DNA of 64,000 bases, from assembly GCA_905207485.1 (NCBI GenBank), contig CAJLLL010000004.1:8532-72531 (forward strand), read 5' to 3'. Below are positions 31,963 through 40,025 of the stretch, piece after piece; within the stretch, counting starts at the first letter, position 1; each line of letters begins with the position of its first letter. Source of the stretch: an uncultured Phascolarctobacterium sp. (lineage in GTDB: Bacteria > Bacillota > Negativicutes > Acidaminococcales > Acidaminococcaceae). A model generated the notes under the pieces. It was given only the letters and a program-made list of their open reading frames with translations. It searched no databases and had not been told where the DNA came from. The position numbers were made by a program, and so were the translations under genes.

Positions 31963-32979
31963 TTGCTTAAACTTTTATCACTGTTTAGTGGTATAGGTGC
32001 GTTTGAAAAGGCACTTGAACGATTGGGTGGTTATTCTCTTGTAAATTATTGCGAGATTGATAAATACGCAGGCAAAGCGTACTCACTTATTCACAACGAG
32101 CCGCAAGAGAAGAACCTTTTAGATGTAACAAAGATTGATACTTCTAAATTACCAAAGGATATAGACCTTATAACTTACGGCTTTCCTTGCCAAGATATTT
32201 CTTTAGCTGGTAAGCAGAAAGGATTAGAGGACGAAAATGGTAAAACTCGTAGTGGTTTAGTATTTGACGCTTTGAGAATTATTAAGGATTGCAAGCCTAA
32301 ATACGCTGTCTGCGAGAATGTCAAAAACTTAACGGGCAAAAAGTTTAAAGTTGAGTTTGAGACTATACTTGGATTACTTGATAAACTTGGCTACAACAAC
32401 TACTGGAAGGTGCTTAACGCTGCTGATTATGGTGTACCACAGAAACGTGAGCGTGTGTTTATCGTGTCTATTAGAAAAGATATAGATAATGGAAAGTTTA
32501 AGTTTCCAGAACCGTTTGTTTTGACTAAGCGATTAAAAGATGTTTTAGACGACGAGGTTGACAAAAAGTATTATTTATCCGACAAGTTTATTGATTTCTT
32601 TTATGAAAACACTAAGATAAACAAAGTTGTTGATAAGGAAAACCACGGCACGGTAAATGTGATTGAGTTGACAGAGCTAACGAGCGGAGTTGCGCAAGCT
32701 AAAAGAGTATATGACATCAATGGTTTGGCAGTTACCCTCAAAGGAGAAGCTGGTGGTTTGGGAGCAAAAACAGGATTGTATAAAATCAAATCTGATATTC
32801 GGAAATTAACTCCAAAAGAATGTTTTCGACTTATGGGCTTTGAGGATAAAGATATTGATATATTAAAAGCCAATGGTATTTCCGACACGCAGCTTTATAA
32901 AATGGCGGGTAATAGTATTGTTGTAGATGTTTTATATTATATCTTTGGTAATTTATTAAAGAAACAGTCTCACCATTAA
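31963..32979 (+). CDS. DNA (cytosine-5) methyltransferase
   Basis: 338 residues, TTG start after AGGAGAG. The C5-methylase motifs are in order: I, LLSLFSGIGAFEKALERLGG; IV with the catalytic Cys, YGFPCQDISLAGKQKGLED; VI, CENVKNL; VIII, VPQKRERVFIVSIRKDI; and X, LYKMAGNSIVVDVLYYIFG. No cognate restriction gene is next to it, so it is an orphan methylase, likely protecting phage DNA from host restriction. Confidence 0.88.
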   Translation: MLKLLSLFSGIGAFEKALERLGGYSLVNYCEIDKYAGKAYSLIHNEPQEKNLLDVTKIDTSKLPKDIDLITYGFPCQDISLAGKQKGLEDENGKTRSGLVFDALRIIKDCKPKYAVCENVKNLTGKKFKVEFETILGLLDKLGYNNYWKVLNAADYGVPQKRERVFIVSIRKDIDNGKFKFPEPFVLTKRLKDVLDDEVDKKYYLSDKFIDFFYENTKINKVVDKENHGTVNVIELTELTSGVAQAKRVYDINGLAVTLKGEAGGLGAKTGLYKIKSDIRKLTPKECFRLMGFEDKDIDILKANGISDTQLYKMAGNSIVVDVLYYIFGNLLKKQSHH

Positions 32980-33002
32980 TGATAAAAAAAGGAGAGAAGT
33001 AA

Positions 33003-33218
33003 TTGACATATCCAAGACGTAATAATTATGGCGACGGATTATATAAGTCGTGCATGGACTTAATACCGTGCAAAGTTGGTAGAGTAGCGTTTACTATTTT
33101 AGCGACCTGTGTCGTGTTACCAATAGTTTGTGTACACGCTTTATTGGTAGAACTTGTAAACGATATGACAGATTTTGTTTCATTTATAGGCGACGCTTGG
33201 TATTGGAAGGGGAGATAA
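33003..33218 (+). CDS. Small membrane protein
   Basis: 71 residues, TTG start after AGGAGAG. One transmembrane helix at residues ~27-50 (VAFTILATCVVLPIVCVHAL). Unknown. Confidence 0.5.
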   Translation: MTYPRRNNYGDGLYKSCMDLIPCKVGRVAFTILATCVVLPIVCVHALLVELVNDMTDFVSFIGDAWYWKGR

Positions 33219-33219
33219 A

Positions 33220-33723
33220 ATGGAAAATTTTAAACTTGGAGACCGTGTAATAACAACATCTAATAGCGAATATCCCGAAGCTGGCTTATGTGGCACTATT
33301 GTTGGCTTACATAAATCTGGCAGCCCAGACTACATAATGCTGCTTGATTGTAAAAACCCTTGTGCGCATACTGCTTCGTCATTTGCAAGAGAATATAATC
33401 TTGCCGAAGATTTTCCACCAATAGACGAGCGTGAAGATAGGTGCGTATATGTAAAGAACACCGAAATAGCCATGCTCGACAAAGAGGATAAAAAAATTAT
33501 CATTTATATGCAAGGTAATAAGGTTACTGCCAAGTGTCTCATTAATAAAAACTTTATATGTGAGGGAACAGCCGAATGTGCGTCCGCTGATGTGTTTGAA
33601 TTTGCCAAGGGAGCGCAAATAGCCTTGCAGCGGTGCTTAGACAAAACTAATAACAAACCTATTTTTGTCGATTACAAATTATTAGCACGTCACGATTTAA
33701 TTATAGTGCCGAACAACGCATGA
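33220..33723 (+). CDS. Hypothetical early protein
   Basis: 167 residues, GGGGAG upstream. The N-terminus has an SH3/KOW-like start (NFKLGDRVITTSNSEYPEAG, LCGTIVGLH), followed by an alpha/beta part. A role cannot be given. Confidence 0.55.
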   Translation: MENFKLGDRVITTSNSEYPEAGLCGTIVGLHKSGSPDYIMLLDCKNPCAHTASSFAREYNLAEDFPPIDEREDRCVYVKNTEIAMLDKEDKKIIIYMQGNKVTAKCLINKNFICEGTAECASADVFEFAKGAQIALQRCLDKTNNKPIFVDYKLLARHDLIIVPNNA

Positions 33724-33730
33724 GGTAGCT

Positions 33731-33958
33731 ATGGCAGAAGCGCATTTAAAGATAGATGAATTTGGCAACTATGACGGCAAACTCAAAGGTATGCCTTATG
33801 ATTTATTACGTTTGTTGCAGGGCTTTTCTACTCAATTAATTTGTAACGCTAAAGTAGATTACAGAGAGCAAGTTGCCGAGGAAATCAAGAAAGTAGTTGA
33901 TATAGCTCTCGAAGATGTAAATAGCGGTAGGTTTATTGAAGGAGCAAACATAAAATGA
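33731..33958 (+). CDS. Hypothetical early protein
   Basis: 75 residues, GAGG upstream, overlapping the next gene by four bases. Mainly helical (YDLLRLLQGFSTQLICNAKV). Not recognised. Confidence 0.5.
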   Translation: MAEAHLKIDEFGNYDGKLKGMPYDLLRLLQGFSTQLICNAKVDYREQVAEEIKKVVDIALEDVNSGRFIEGANIK

Positions 33959-34158
33959 GTAATACTGAAATTATCCAGTATATTCGTGAAGCGGTAGAAC
34001 TTAAACATTCGCAAGGTTCGCTTACAAGAGCAGAGCGTAATTCGGTAGATATGTTTATTGACAACTTAGCAGAGTTTATTGCGAACATAGAAAGTTTGCC
34101 GTCTATCTATCGTGTAAATGATTTTATGGAAAGAGTGTGGCTAAGTAAGGAAGGTTAG
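33955..34158 (+). CDS. Hypothetical early protein
   Basis: 67 residues, all helical (EIIQYIREAVELKHSQGSLT, DMFIDNLAEFIANIESLPSI). It is coupled to the previous gene by an ATGA overlap. Not recognised. Confidence 0.5.
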   Translation: MSNTEIIQYIREAVELKHSQGSLTRAERNSVDMFIDNLAEFIANIESLPSIYRVNDFMERVWLSKEG

Positions 34159-34168
34159 GAGAGTAGTC

Positions 34169-34549
34169 ATGGAACACGTTTTGTATTTAATTCGTGGCAT
34201 ATCTGGTAGCGGTAAATCTACGCTGGCAAACATCATTACTAAGGTCAACGTGTCTGCTGATATGTATTTTCTTAATAAATATGGCGAATACTGCTTTAAA
34301 AAAGAGGAAGTATCAAAGGCGCATAAGTGGTGTCAATCCGAAGTAGAGCAGTATATGAAGTTAGACGCTATCGAAATTGCCGTACATAATACGTTCACTC
34401 AAAAATGGGAGATGAAGCCGTATTACAAGTTAGCGGAGAAATACGGATATAAGGTAGTAGAGATTATAGTGAAGTCGAAAGATTTTGCAAACATACATGG
34501 CGTGCCAGAGGAACAGGTACAGAAGCAGAAAGCGAGGTTTGAATACTAA
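34169..34549 (+). CDS. P-loop kinase-like protein (AAA_33 type)
   Basis: 126 residues. Walker A at residues 10-18 (GISGSGKST) after an N-terminal strand VLYLIR, and a Walker-B-like strand in AIEIAVHNTFTQKWEMKPYY. The closing segment VPEEQVQKQKARFEY is typical of small phage nucleotide/polynucleotide kinases of this family. The substrate is unknown; a nucleoside kinase or RNA/DNA 5'-kinase is likely. Confidence 0.7.
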   Translation: MEHVLYLIRGISGSGKSTLANIITKVNVSADMYFLNKYGEYCFKKEEVSKAHKWCQSEVEQYMKLDAIEIAVHNTFTQKWEMKPYYKLAEKYGYKVVEIIVKSKDFANIHGVPEEQVQKQKARFEY

Positions 34550-34911
34550 TGAGTGAGCCGATTATTAGTCCTTGGATATTTTATTGGATAGAAGTATTCG
34601 ATATTATTCATGGTATTGCTGGTTTTTTTGGGGTAATGTTTATTGCAATATTGCTCTTTGGTTTAATCACCTATCCTGACGCAGTAGACAAAAAGGAGTG
34701 GCGAAAATTTCTTTGCTATGTCTGTGTAGGTCTTGCATTTTTTGGTTTATTGGTATTATTTGTTCCAACATCTGAAACGTCTTATAAAATGCTTGTCGCT
34801 TCATATATTACGCCTGACAATATCGACAAGGGAGTAGAACTAACCAAAGATGGCATACAGTTTATTATGCAAACGATTGTTGACACGGCAAAACAGTTAA
34901 AGGGGTTGTAA
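34549..34911 (+). CDS. Two-helix membrane protein
   Basis: 120 residues, start overlapping the previous stop. Transmembrane helices at residues ~17-40 (IIHGIAGFFGVMFIAILLFG) and ~55-75 (LCYVCVGLAFFGLLVLFVPT), then a soluble C-terminal part. Unknown role in the early region. Confidence 0.55.
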   Translation: MSEPIISPWIFYWIEVFDIIHGIAGFFGVMFIAILLFGLITYPDAVDKKEWRKFLCYVCVGLAFFGLLVLFVPTSETSYKMLVASYITPDNIDKGVELTKDGIQFIMQTIVDTAKQLKGL

Positions 34912-34912
34912 T

Positions 34913-35146
34913 ATGTTAGTTAAGATTGCTACAAGAGATGGTTCAGATGTAGACGAGAAATATCCAAAGATTTATGACTGTTCGTTTATCTCATGGAATG
35001 ATGGTAGGCATATTATCTCTGACTTAGAAGTAGCCGAAGATTTTGCTGAACTTGCACAAGTTGTTGGTAATATAGAGTGTGAGCTACTTGATACCAACGA
35101 AGAAATCAGAATGATTGTATGGATAGGAGATAAGTATGTTCATTAA
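34913..35146 (+). CDS. Hypothetical early protein
   Basis: 77 residues. Its start MLVKIATRDGSDVDEKYPKI resembles the start of the next protein (MFIKIRNWAGEDLREKHPEL), suggesting duplicated small alpha/beta proteins. Overlaps the next gene by 11 bases. Unknown. Confidence 0.5.
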   Translation: MLVKIATRDGSDVDEKYPKIYDCSFISWNDGRHIISDLEVAEDFAELAQVVGNIECELLDTNEEIRMIVWIGDKYVH

Positions 35147-35510
35147 AATTCGTAATTGGGCAGGAGAAGATTTAAGAGAAAAACACCCAGAATTATATAA
35201 AGCGTTGTGCGACTTCCCACTTAAAAAGCCGAAAGAGGTTTACGTTAAGTGTTTCGACTATCATCATTGTTGGGTTGTAGACACCGATAAATATTGTTGC
35301 AAAAATAGCCTTGATGTTCTTTTGCAAACTATTTGCGTGGTGTTGCGCTGTGACGTTACAGTAAAATACGTACCATTTGAGTTTAGCAAGAGAGTAGACG
35401 AGATTAGAAAATATCTTGGTTGTTACCCTGCTTTAGAAATTTGGCTCAATGATGGGTCTGAACATTATTGCGAAACGCCAGACCCAGAGGACGACGGGTG
35501 GTGGGATTAA
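35136..35510 (+). CDS. Hypothetical early protein, related to the previous
   Basis: 124 residues, AGGAG upstream. The N-terminus resembles the preceding protein. The C-terminus is acidic (ETPDPEDDGWWD) and overlaps the next start by one base. Unknown. Confidence 0.5.
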   Translation: MFIKIRNWAGEDLREKHPELYKALCDFPLKKPKEVYVKCFDYHHCWVVDTDKYCCKNSLDVLLQTICVVLRCDVTVKYVPFEFSKRVDEIRKYLGCYPALEIWLNDGSEHYCETPDPEDDGWWD

Positions 35511-35800
35511 TGCGACCGATTGACGCAGACGCTTTAATCAAATGGCTAAACGATACCTATTGTGACATGGATAAGCGAACATGGAATTATGACCATCATG
35601 TAATGGCAATGGATATGATTGAAATACTGAAAAACTATCCTACTGTCGAAGAACGCAAACACGGTCATTGGGATAATAGATATAGGTGTAACGTATGTGG
35701 TGCGTATATGGCTATATGGTGTTTAGGTGACGCTTTATCAAAAGAAGATAATCACTATTGTTATAATTGCGGTGCAATCATGGACGAGGTGAATGAATGA
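35510..35800 (+). CDS. Zinc-ribbon protein, copy 1
   Basis: 96 residues from ATG 35510. An N-terminal helical part (RPIDADALIKWLNDTY) precedes a C-terminal zinc ribbon: EERKHGHWDNRYRCNVCGAY, then YCYNCGAIMDEVNE. The ribbon with its 'HGHW...C-x2-CG...YC-x2-CGA-x-MDEV' frame is repeated in the protein at 35969. This family is common in phage of gut Bacillota; its function is unknown. Confidence 0.65.
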   Translation: MRPIDADALIKWLNDTYCDMDKRTWNYDHHVMAMDMIEILKNYPTVEERKHGHWDNRYRCNVCGAYMAIWCLGDALSKEDNHYCYNCGAIMDEVNE

Positions 35801-35943
35801 TTATAGATTTACTTGTTTATATATTTGCTGCTCTTTTGGGTGCATATTATTTCGTTCTACTGTTAATTGCAAATGACATTGTAACAGTTATAAAAGCCGC
35901 TACTATTTTAATTTTAATAGGATTGTTTACGGAAAAGAAGTAG
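35797..35943 (+). CDS. 48-residue membrane protein
   Basis: A small ORF with ATGA overlap to the zinc-ribbon gene. Two hydrophobic stretches (MIIDLLVYIFAALLGAYYFV and VIKAATILILIGLF) make it almost entirely membrane-embedded. GAGGTG lies upstream. Unknown. Confidence 0.5.
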   Translation: MIIDLLVYIFAALLGAYYFVLLLIANDIVTVIKAATILILIGLFTEKK

Positions 35944-35968
35944 ATAAAATGGACGAGGTGATATAACA

Positions 35969-36292
35969 ATGAATTTAATTGAGCTTGAAGCTGTAAAAAA
36001 GATATACGTTCAATTAAAACGTGAGTATGACCCTCATGAACGCTACATTCCAGACGAATGGGCTGATGGAGTGAACCAAGGTATTGATGGTTTTGAATAT
36101 GAAATCAGCGAATTGCCTGTAATTGAAGAACGCAAGCATGGACACTGGATTTTTGATGGCGACGGTTTTGAGTTCCATCACAAATGCTCTGTGTGCGGTG
36201 AAAGGGCGTTGTATGAAGAATACTCTTTCGATACAGTTACAAGCACTTATTGTCCGCATTGCGGTGCTGTTATGGACGAGGTGACGAAATAA
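35969..36292 (+). CDS. Zinc-ribbon protein, copy 2
   Basis: 107 residues. A helical N-terminus (ELEAVKKIYVQLKREYDPHE) is followed by the same ribbon as copy 1: EERKHGHWIFDGDGFEFHHK, CSVCGE, then YCPHCGAVMDEVTK. Its stop overlaps the next ATG (TAATG). Confidence 0.65.
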   Translation: MNLIELEAVKKIYVQLKREYDPHERYIPDEWADGVNQGIDGFEYEISELPVIEERKHGHWIFDGDGFEFHHKCSVCGERALYEEYSFDTVTSTYCPHCGAVMDEVTK

Positions 36293-36624
36293 TGACACCT
36301 GAACGCAAATTAAAAGCCTACGCATGGGATAATGACCAAGACGGCACTACTACCATAGAATGGTTTGATAGTGCAGGAAAGGCAAAAAGATATTTTGCAG
36401 ACGAAAACGAATTGCCCTTCACGCAAGTTCGAGTTTACCGCATACCGTGGGCAGATAATTATAAATCCATGGAAGAAATACCGAAAGAAGTATACTTGGC
36501 TAACGGGTGGTGGTTCGAGTGCTATTCGTGCGGCTTTCATGTTTGCGAAGATGAAGCCATTGTTGTTGATAACAAAGTTTATTGCTTGGACTGTTACGAA
36601 AGAATGAAACAAAATGACACCTGA
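36292..36624 (+). CDS. Hypothetical protein with C-terminal cysteine pairs
   Basis: 110 residues from ATG 36292. It has cysteines in C-x2-C...C-x2-C spacing (FECYSCGFHVCEDEAI, YCLDCYERM), another small metal-binding ribbon. The first codons (MTPERK) recur in the short ORF at 36614. Confidence 0.55.
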   Translation: MTPERKLKAYAWDNDQDGTTTIEWFDSAGKAKRYFADENELPFTQVRVYRIPWADNYKSMEEIPKEVYLANGWWFECYSCGFHVCEDEAIVVDNKVYCLDCYERMKQNDT

Positions 36625-36685
36625 ACGTAAAGCACTTGGAATAGCTACTGGACGTACAGTAAAAGTTTGCGTTGGGAGTGAATAA
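36614..36685 (+). CDS. Short 23-residue ORF
   Basis: MTPERKALGIATGRTVKVCV then GSE. The opening 18 bases repeat the start of the gene at 36292 with one silent change, so this may be a duplicated gene start that has lost its body. Coding status is doubtful. Confidence 0.3.
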   Translation: MTPERKALGIATGRTVKVCVGSE

Positions 36686-36688
36686 ATA

Positions 36689-37099
36689 ATGAGTAAAAAC
36701 TATATGGCAGATATTGCCAAAATGCTCGGTGTGGAGCTTGAAGAAGAATTTCAAATTGAACTTGTGAGCCGAAAATATAAATTGAAGGCAAATTATAAAT
36801 TGACGGAAGAAGGGCTTTATTTAAAAGATGAAGCTGGTAATTGGTGGCAACAGTCGAATGTTTTGTTAGTCAAGATATTAAAGGGCGAAATAGCCATTAA
36901 AAAGCTACCGTGGAAACCGAAAATAGGCGATAGATATTTTTACTCGGGGTTTGGTTTTAATAATATTTGTTGTGCTGAATGGAAAAACACCACTTTTGAT
37001 TTTGCGTTCAAAGAAGCTGGCATGATATTTAGAACAAAAGAAGAATGTGAAGCCGCCTTGTCAGAGTTGCGGAAAAAATATTTAGGAGAAGAAGTATGA
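36689..37099 (+). CDS. Hypothetical early protein
   Basis: 136 residues. It begins DIAKMLGVELEEEFQIELVS and contains the 'K.GD.YY..G.......W' type segment (PKIGDRYFYSGFGF). Proteins with this start recur in phage early regions of Bacillota; I cannot name a function. Overlaps the next gene by four bases. Confidence 0.55.
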   Translation: MSKNYMADIAKMLGVELEEEFQIELVSRKYKLKANYKLTEEGLYLKDEAGNWWQQSNVLLVKILKGEIAIKKLPWKPKIGDRYFYSGFGFNNICCAEWKNTTFDFAFKEAGMIFRTKEECEAALSELRKKYLGEEV

Positions 37100-37494
37100 A
37101 TATAATTATCGCAGGAAGTAGAGACTTCAAAGATTATGACTTTATGGAAAATACTTTATTGTGCAATCAGCCAACAAAGAGTTATGTAATACAAGGATTG
37201 CCAAGAGGTGAAGTTTTAACCATAATATCTGGTACTGCAACGGGCGCAGATAGGTTAGGTGAGATTTGGGCAGACAAGCATAATTTTGAGGTAGAGCGTT
37301 TCCCTGCTGATTGGGAGCGTTTTGGCAAGAAAGCTGGTGCTATCCGTAACCGTCAAATGGCTGAACACGCTGATTTGTGCATTGTATTCTGGGACGGACA
37401 AAGTCGTGGAACGCTTAATATGATACAGACAGCGAGAGACGTAGGAATACCCGTTCACGTTTATATTTACCCAAAGGAGAATGATTTATGCTAA
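37096..37494 (+). CDS. SLOG / DUF2493-family protein
   Basis: 132 residues. NIIIAGSRDFKDYDFMENTL and ISGTATGADRLGEIWA then RNRQMAEHADLCIVFWDGQS are the hallmark motifs of DUF2493 (YspA-like) in the SLOG nucleotide-binding superfamily. Members bind nucleotide-derived ligands and some work in defence or counter-defence. The role in this phage is unknown. Confidence 0.75.
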   Translation: MNIIIAGSRDFKDYDFMENTLLCNQPTKSYVIQGLPRGEVLTIISGTATGADRLGEIWADKHNFEVERFPADWERFGKKAGAIRNRQMAEHADLCIVFWDGQSRGTLNMIQTARDVGIPVHVYIYPKENDLC

Positions 37495-37832
37495 TATCTC
37501 GGACTTGGAATAGCAAGTATGAAGAAGGTCACATTGTACGTTATATAAATGACTGCTTACCTTTATACTTCGGGCAACCTTGCGAAATCACAAAAGTAGA
37601 TTATAACTTTTCTACAAATCGTCCTTGGTTCTACTACAATATAGAGTTCGCTTCTGGTTGCAAAATTGAACACGTTGACGAGTTTGATTTGCAGCCAGCT
37701 AACGAAAGTCTTGCGGCTTTGTTTAAAAGCATGAAGCGGCTATTGCACGAAAACAGGCAATCCTATGACAACTTTAAAAAAATGTGTCTGAAACTCCGCC
37801 CTACAAGCGGCTCTACGGACACGAAAAAATAA
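37488..37832 (+). CDS. Hypothetical early protein
   Basis: 114 residues, GGAG upstream, overlapping the SLOG gene. An SH3-like beta part (EEGHIVRYINDCLPLYFGQP) is followed by a basic helical end. Unknown. Confidence 0.5.
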   Translation: MLISRTWNSKYEEGHIVRYINDCLPLYFGQPCEITKVDYNFSTNRPWFYYNIEFASGCKIEHVDEFDLQPANESLAALFKSMKRLLHENRQSYDNFKKMCLKLRPTSGSTDTKK

Positions 37833-37925
37833 AGACGTAAAAATTAGTCAATAAAAAAGAGGGGCTATATGTTTATACCCCTTGTAATACTAAAAACGAT
37901 ATTTAACTAAAGGAGAGATATATTA

Positions 37926-38183
37926 ATGACAAAATTTGGCTTTTTATTCAGCGGTATTATCTTGGTATTAAATGTATTGGGCACGGTTAATACTTCTTGG
38001 GTTGAAATCGCTATTCCACTTATTATTGCGCTCGTGATTGATATTACATTTTACACTTTCGCATGGGTATTTAAAGACAAATTACTTACTTGGATTATTG
38101 AAAACGGCACTTACGCCCAGATTGAAAGACTGAACCGTAAGGTAAATATGCTCAAAAACGAAGCAAAACTCGACAAAGAATAA
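37926..38183 (+). CDS. Two-helix membrane protein
   Basis: 85 residues, AAAGGAG upstream. Two transmembrane helices (FLFSGIILVLNVLGTVNTSW and AIPLIIALVIDITFYTFAWV) and a basic coiled C-terminus. It lies just before the second polymerase gene. Unknown. Confidence 0.55.
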   Translation: MTKFGFLFSGIILVLNVLGTVNTSWVEIAIPLIIALVIDITFYTFAWVFKDKLLTWIIENGTYAQIERLNRKVNMLKNEAKLDKE

Positions 38184-38200
38184 AATATAGGAGTACATCA

Positions 38201-39937
38201 ATGGCAATTAGCTTTGATAACATTGACCAAAGGCTTGATAAAATACTTGCACAAACTTACGGTCAATTAATCTTTCAAGAACAGGTAACAGAAATTGCTC
38301 AACAATTAGCAGGCTGGACAGCGGGGCAAGCAGATAAGCTCCGCAAAGCCATTGGGCGCAAGATACCAGAGGAAATGGCAGAGCTTATGCCGAGCCTTCA
38401 TAGGGCATTTGTGGAGTATGGCGGTATTAGCGACGCACAAGCCGATATGTTATGTACTGGTATCGAAAATTGCGCTTCGTACAGCTTTAATAAATGTTTA
38501 GCAGGAGATGAATGTATTAAACTTGCAAGCGGAAAAAACTCTTTGTCGTTAGACACTCTGTATAAAATCAAACTTTCTGCTATGTTTGCCGAAAAAATAG
38601 GTCAATGGGACGTTTTCGGTTTATTAAAAGACCCAAGCAGGTTTTATCGAGCGTATTCTTTGTACGACGATTACACTTTTATAAAAAACGCAGTTATCAA
38701 TATTGAGTTCGCTGGAATACAAGAACTTTACAGGGTTACGCTTTCAAATGCAACTTCGGTTACTTGTACGAAAAATCATAAGTTCCCTACGTTCAATGGA
38801 GAAATGACGCTGGAAGAATTAAGGGTAGGCGATTATTTACTCGTACAGCCAGAACCGAATACGACTGTGAGAGCTGAAAACCGACGTATAGTTAAGATTG
38901 AGTTTGTTGGCGTAGACAATACTTATTCTGTCGAAATGAGCTCGCCTTGGCATACGTTTGTATTAGGCAGCGGTATCGTTTCTTCTAACTCTCACAGCGT
39001 AGAGTACGGCTTAATCGCTTACGAAACCGCATACCTCAAAGCTAACTTTCCTAACGAGTATATGTGTTCATTACTAAACGCTAACAGTGATAGCGAAGAA
39101 GATATTGTAAAGTACAAGGCTGATTGTGAACGTATGGGTATTGCGATACTGCCACCTTCTGTCGCTTCTGGTAATTTGCGTTACGAGCCAGAAGGTAATA
39201 ATATTCGTATGGGATTGTGTAGCATAAAAGGCATAAACAAGTACGAAGCTACATTTTATGACGATTTCGATAAGTTTATAACGAGCAATGGCTTCAATAA
39301 ACGTATCAAGGAAGCGTTAATTAAAGCTGGTGCGTGTGATTGCTTTGGATTATCTCGTAAAGAAATGCTGTTACGTGCGTTAGATATATACAAGGACATT
39401 TACACGTATCAGCAGCGCATAAATGAAGCTAAGTACACGATTAAGGCTAAAGAAGAAGAATTAGCGCAAAAAAAGGAAGGTACAAAGGTACAGGCTACAC
39501 TTCGTAAACAGATAGAAAACTTACACGCAAAGATTGAACGCTATTCTGCCGAAAAACAAAAACTAAACGATTTGAAAAACGGTAATTTTAATGAAGTGGA
39601 AGCTGAAAAAGAGGTACTTGGATTTACGTTTAAAGACGAGTTCAGTTATTACGATACGTCTAAGTTTCCAGTGTATAGCGATAAAGTTAGCGGCAGGCAA
39701 ACATTTTACGCAAACATAGTCAGTGTAAAAACGATTAAAGACAAAAACGGTAATTTGATGGCTTTTGTTGGTGCTGTACCATACAAGCATAAGCAAAAGG
39801 TTGAATTCGTGGCGTTTGCTTCGACGTATAAGAAAATTAATACGCCGATAGCCGAAGGTGTAGCTATCTTACGAGTAAACAAAAAGAACCAGCTTGAAGA
39901 TTGGTGTAGGGGAGAGCTACTGAATGAAAACACTTAA
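38201..39937 (+). CDS. DNA polymerase III alpha (DnaE-like), C-terminal half with intein
   Basis: 578 residues with its own site (AGGAG) and ATG. It starts where the N-terminal half stops: DNIDQRLDKILAQTYGQLIF then QEQVTEIAQQLAGWTAGQAD equals the DnaE fingers start ('L.piL..TYGvivYQEQVm.ia..laG'). FNK and SHSVEYGLIAYETAYLKANF flank a 165-residue intein. The tail/HhH part (GSGN-like region near 330) and a C-terminal OB fold (RQTFYANIVSVKTIKDKNGN) follow. With the intein removed the protein has ~413 residues. It must associate with the product of 29776 to form an active polymerase. Confidence 0.85.
   Translation: MAISFDNIDQRLDKILAQTYGQLIFQEQVTEIAQQLAGWTAGQADKLRKAIGRKIPEEMAELMPSLHRAFVEYGGISDAQADMLCTGIENCASYSFNKCLAGDECIKLASGKNSLSLDTLYKIKLSAMFAEKIGQWDVFGLLKDPSRFYRAYSLYDDYTFIKNAVINIEFAGIQELYRVTLSNATSVTCTKNHKFPTFNGEMTLEELRVGDYLLVQPEPNTTVRAENRRIVKIEFVGVDNTYSVEMSSPWHTFVLGSGIVSSNSHSVEYGLIAYETAYLKANFPNEYMCSLLNANSDSEEDIVKYKADCERMGIAILPPSVASGNLRYEPEGNNIRMGLCSIKGINKYEATFYDDFDKFITSNGFNKRIKEALIKAGACDCFGLSRKEMLLRALDIYKDIYTYQQRINEAKYTIKAKEEELAQKKEGTKVQATLRKQIENLHAKIERYSAEKQKLNDLKNGNFNEVEAEKEVLGFTFKDEFSYYDTSKFPVYSDKVSGRQTFYANIVSVKTIKDKNGNLMAFVGAVPYKHKQKVEFVAFASTYKKINTPIAEGVAILRVNKKNQLEDWCRGELLNENT
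38495..38989 (+). other. Mini-intein in the polymerase C-terminal half
   Basis: Residues 99-263. Block A: CLAGDECIKLASG with nucleophile Cys99. Block B: SVTCTKNHKF with the T-x-x-H motif (Thr190, His193). Block F/G: NTYSVEMSSPWHTFVLGSG and the end IVSSN, with Asn263 followed by Ser264 as +1 residue. The penultimate residue is Ser in place of the usual His. No homing endonuclease domain is present. The insertion point FNK/SHS is three residues after the site used by cyanobacterial split DnaE inteins. Confidence 0.85.
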
Positions 39938-40025
39938 CTACTATCGTGAGAAATATTTAAAAAAAATAAAACAACCGCTAATAACTCCTTGCAAGAAAGA
40001 TTGGATTATTTTTAGTAGGAGTTAA
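39924..40025 (+). CDS. Possible 33-residue ORF overlapping the polymerase end
   Basis: MKTLNYYREKYLKKIKQPLI then TPCKKDWIIFSRS. GGGGAG lies 8 bases upstream. The last half coincides with a long hairpin (39971-40035), so the sequence may be constrained as RNA instead. Coding status uncertain. Confidence 0.3.
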   Translation: MKTLNYYREKYLKKIKQPLITPCKKDWIIFSRS

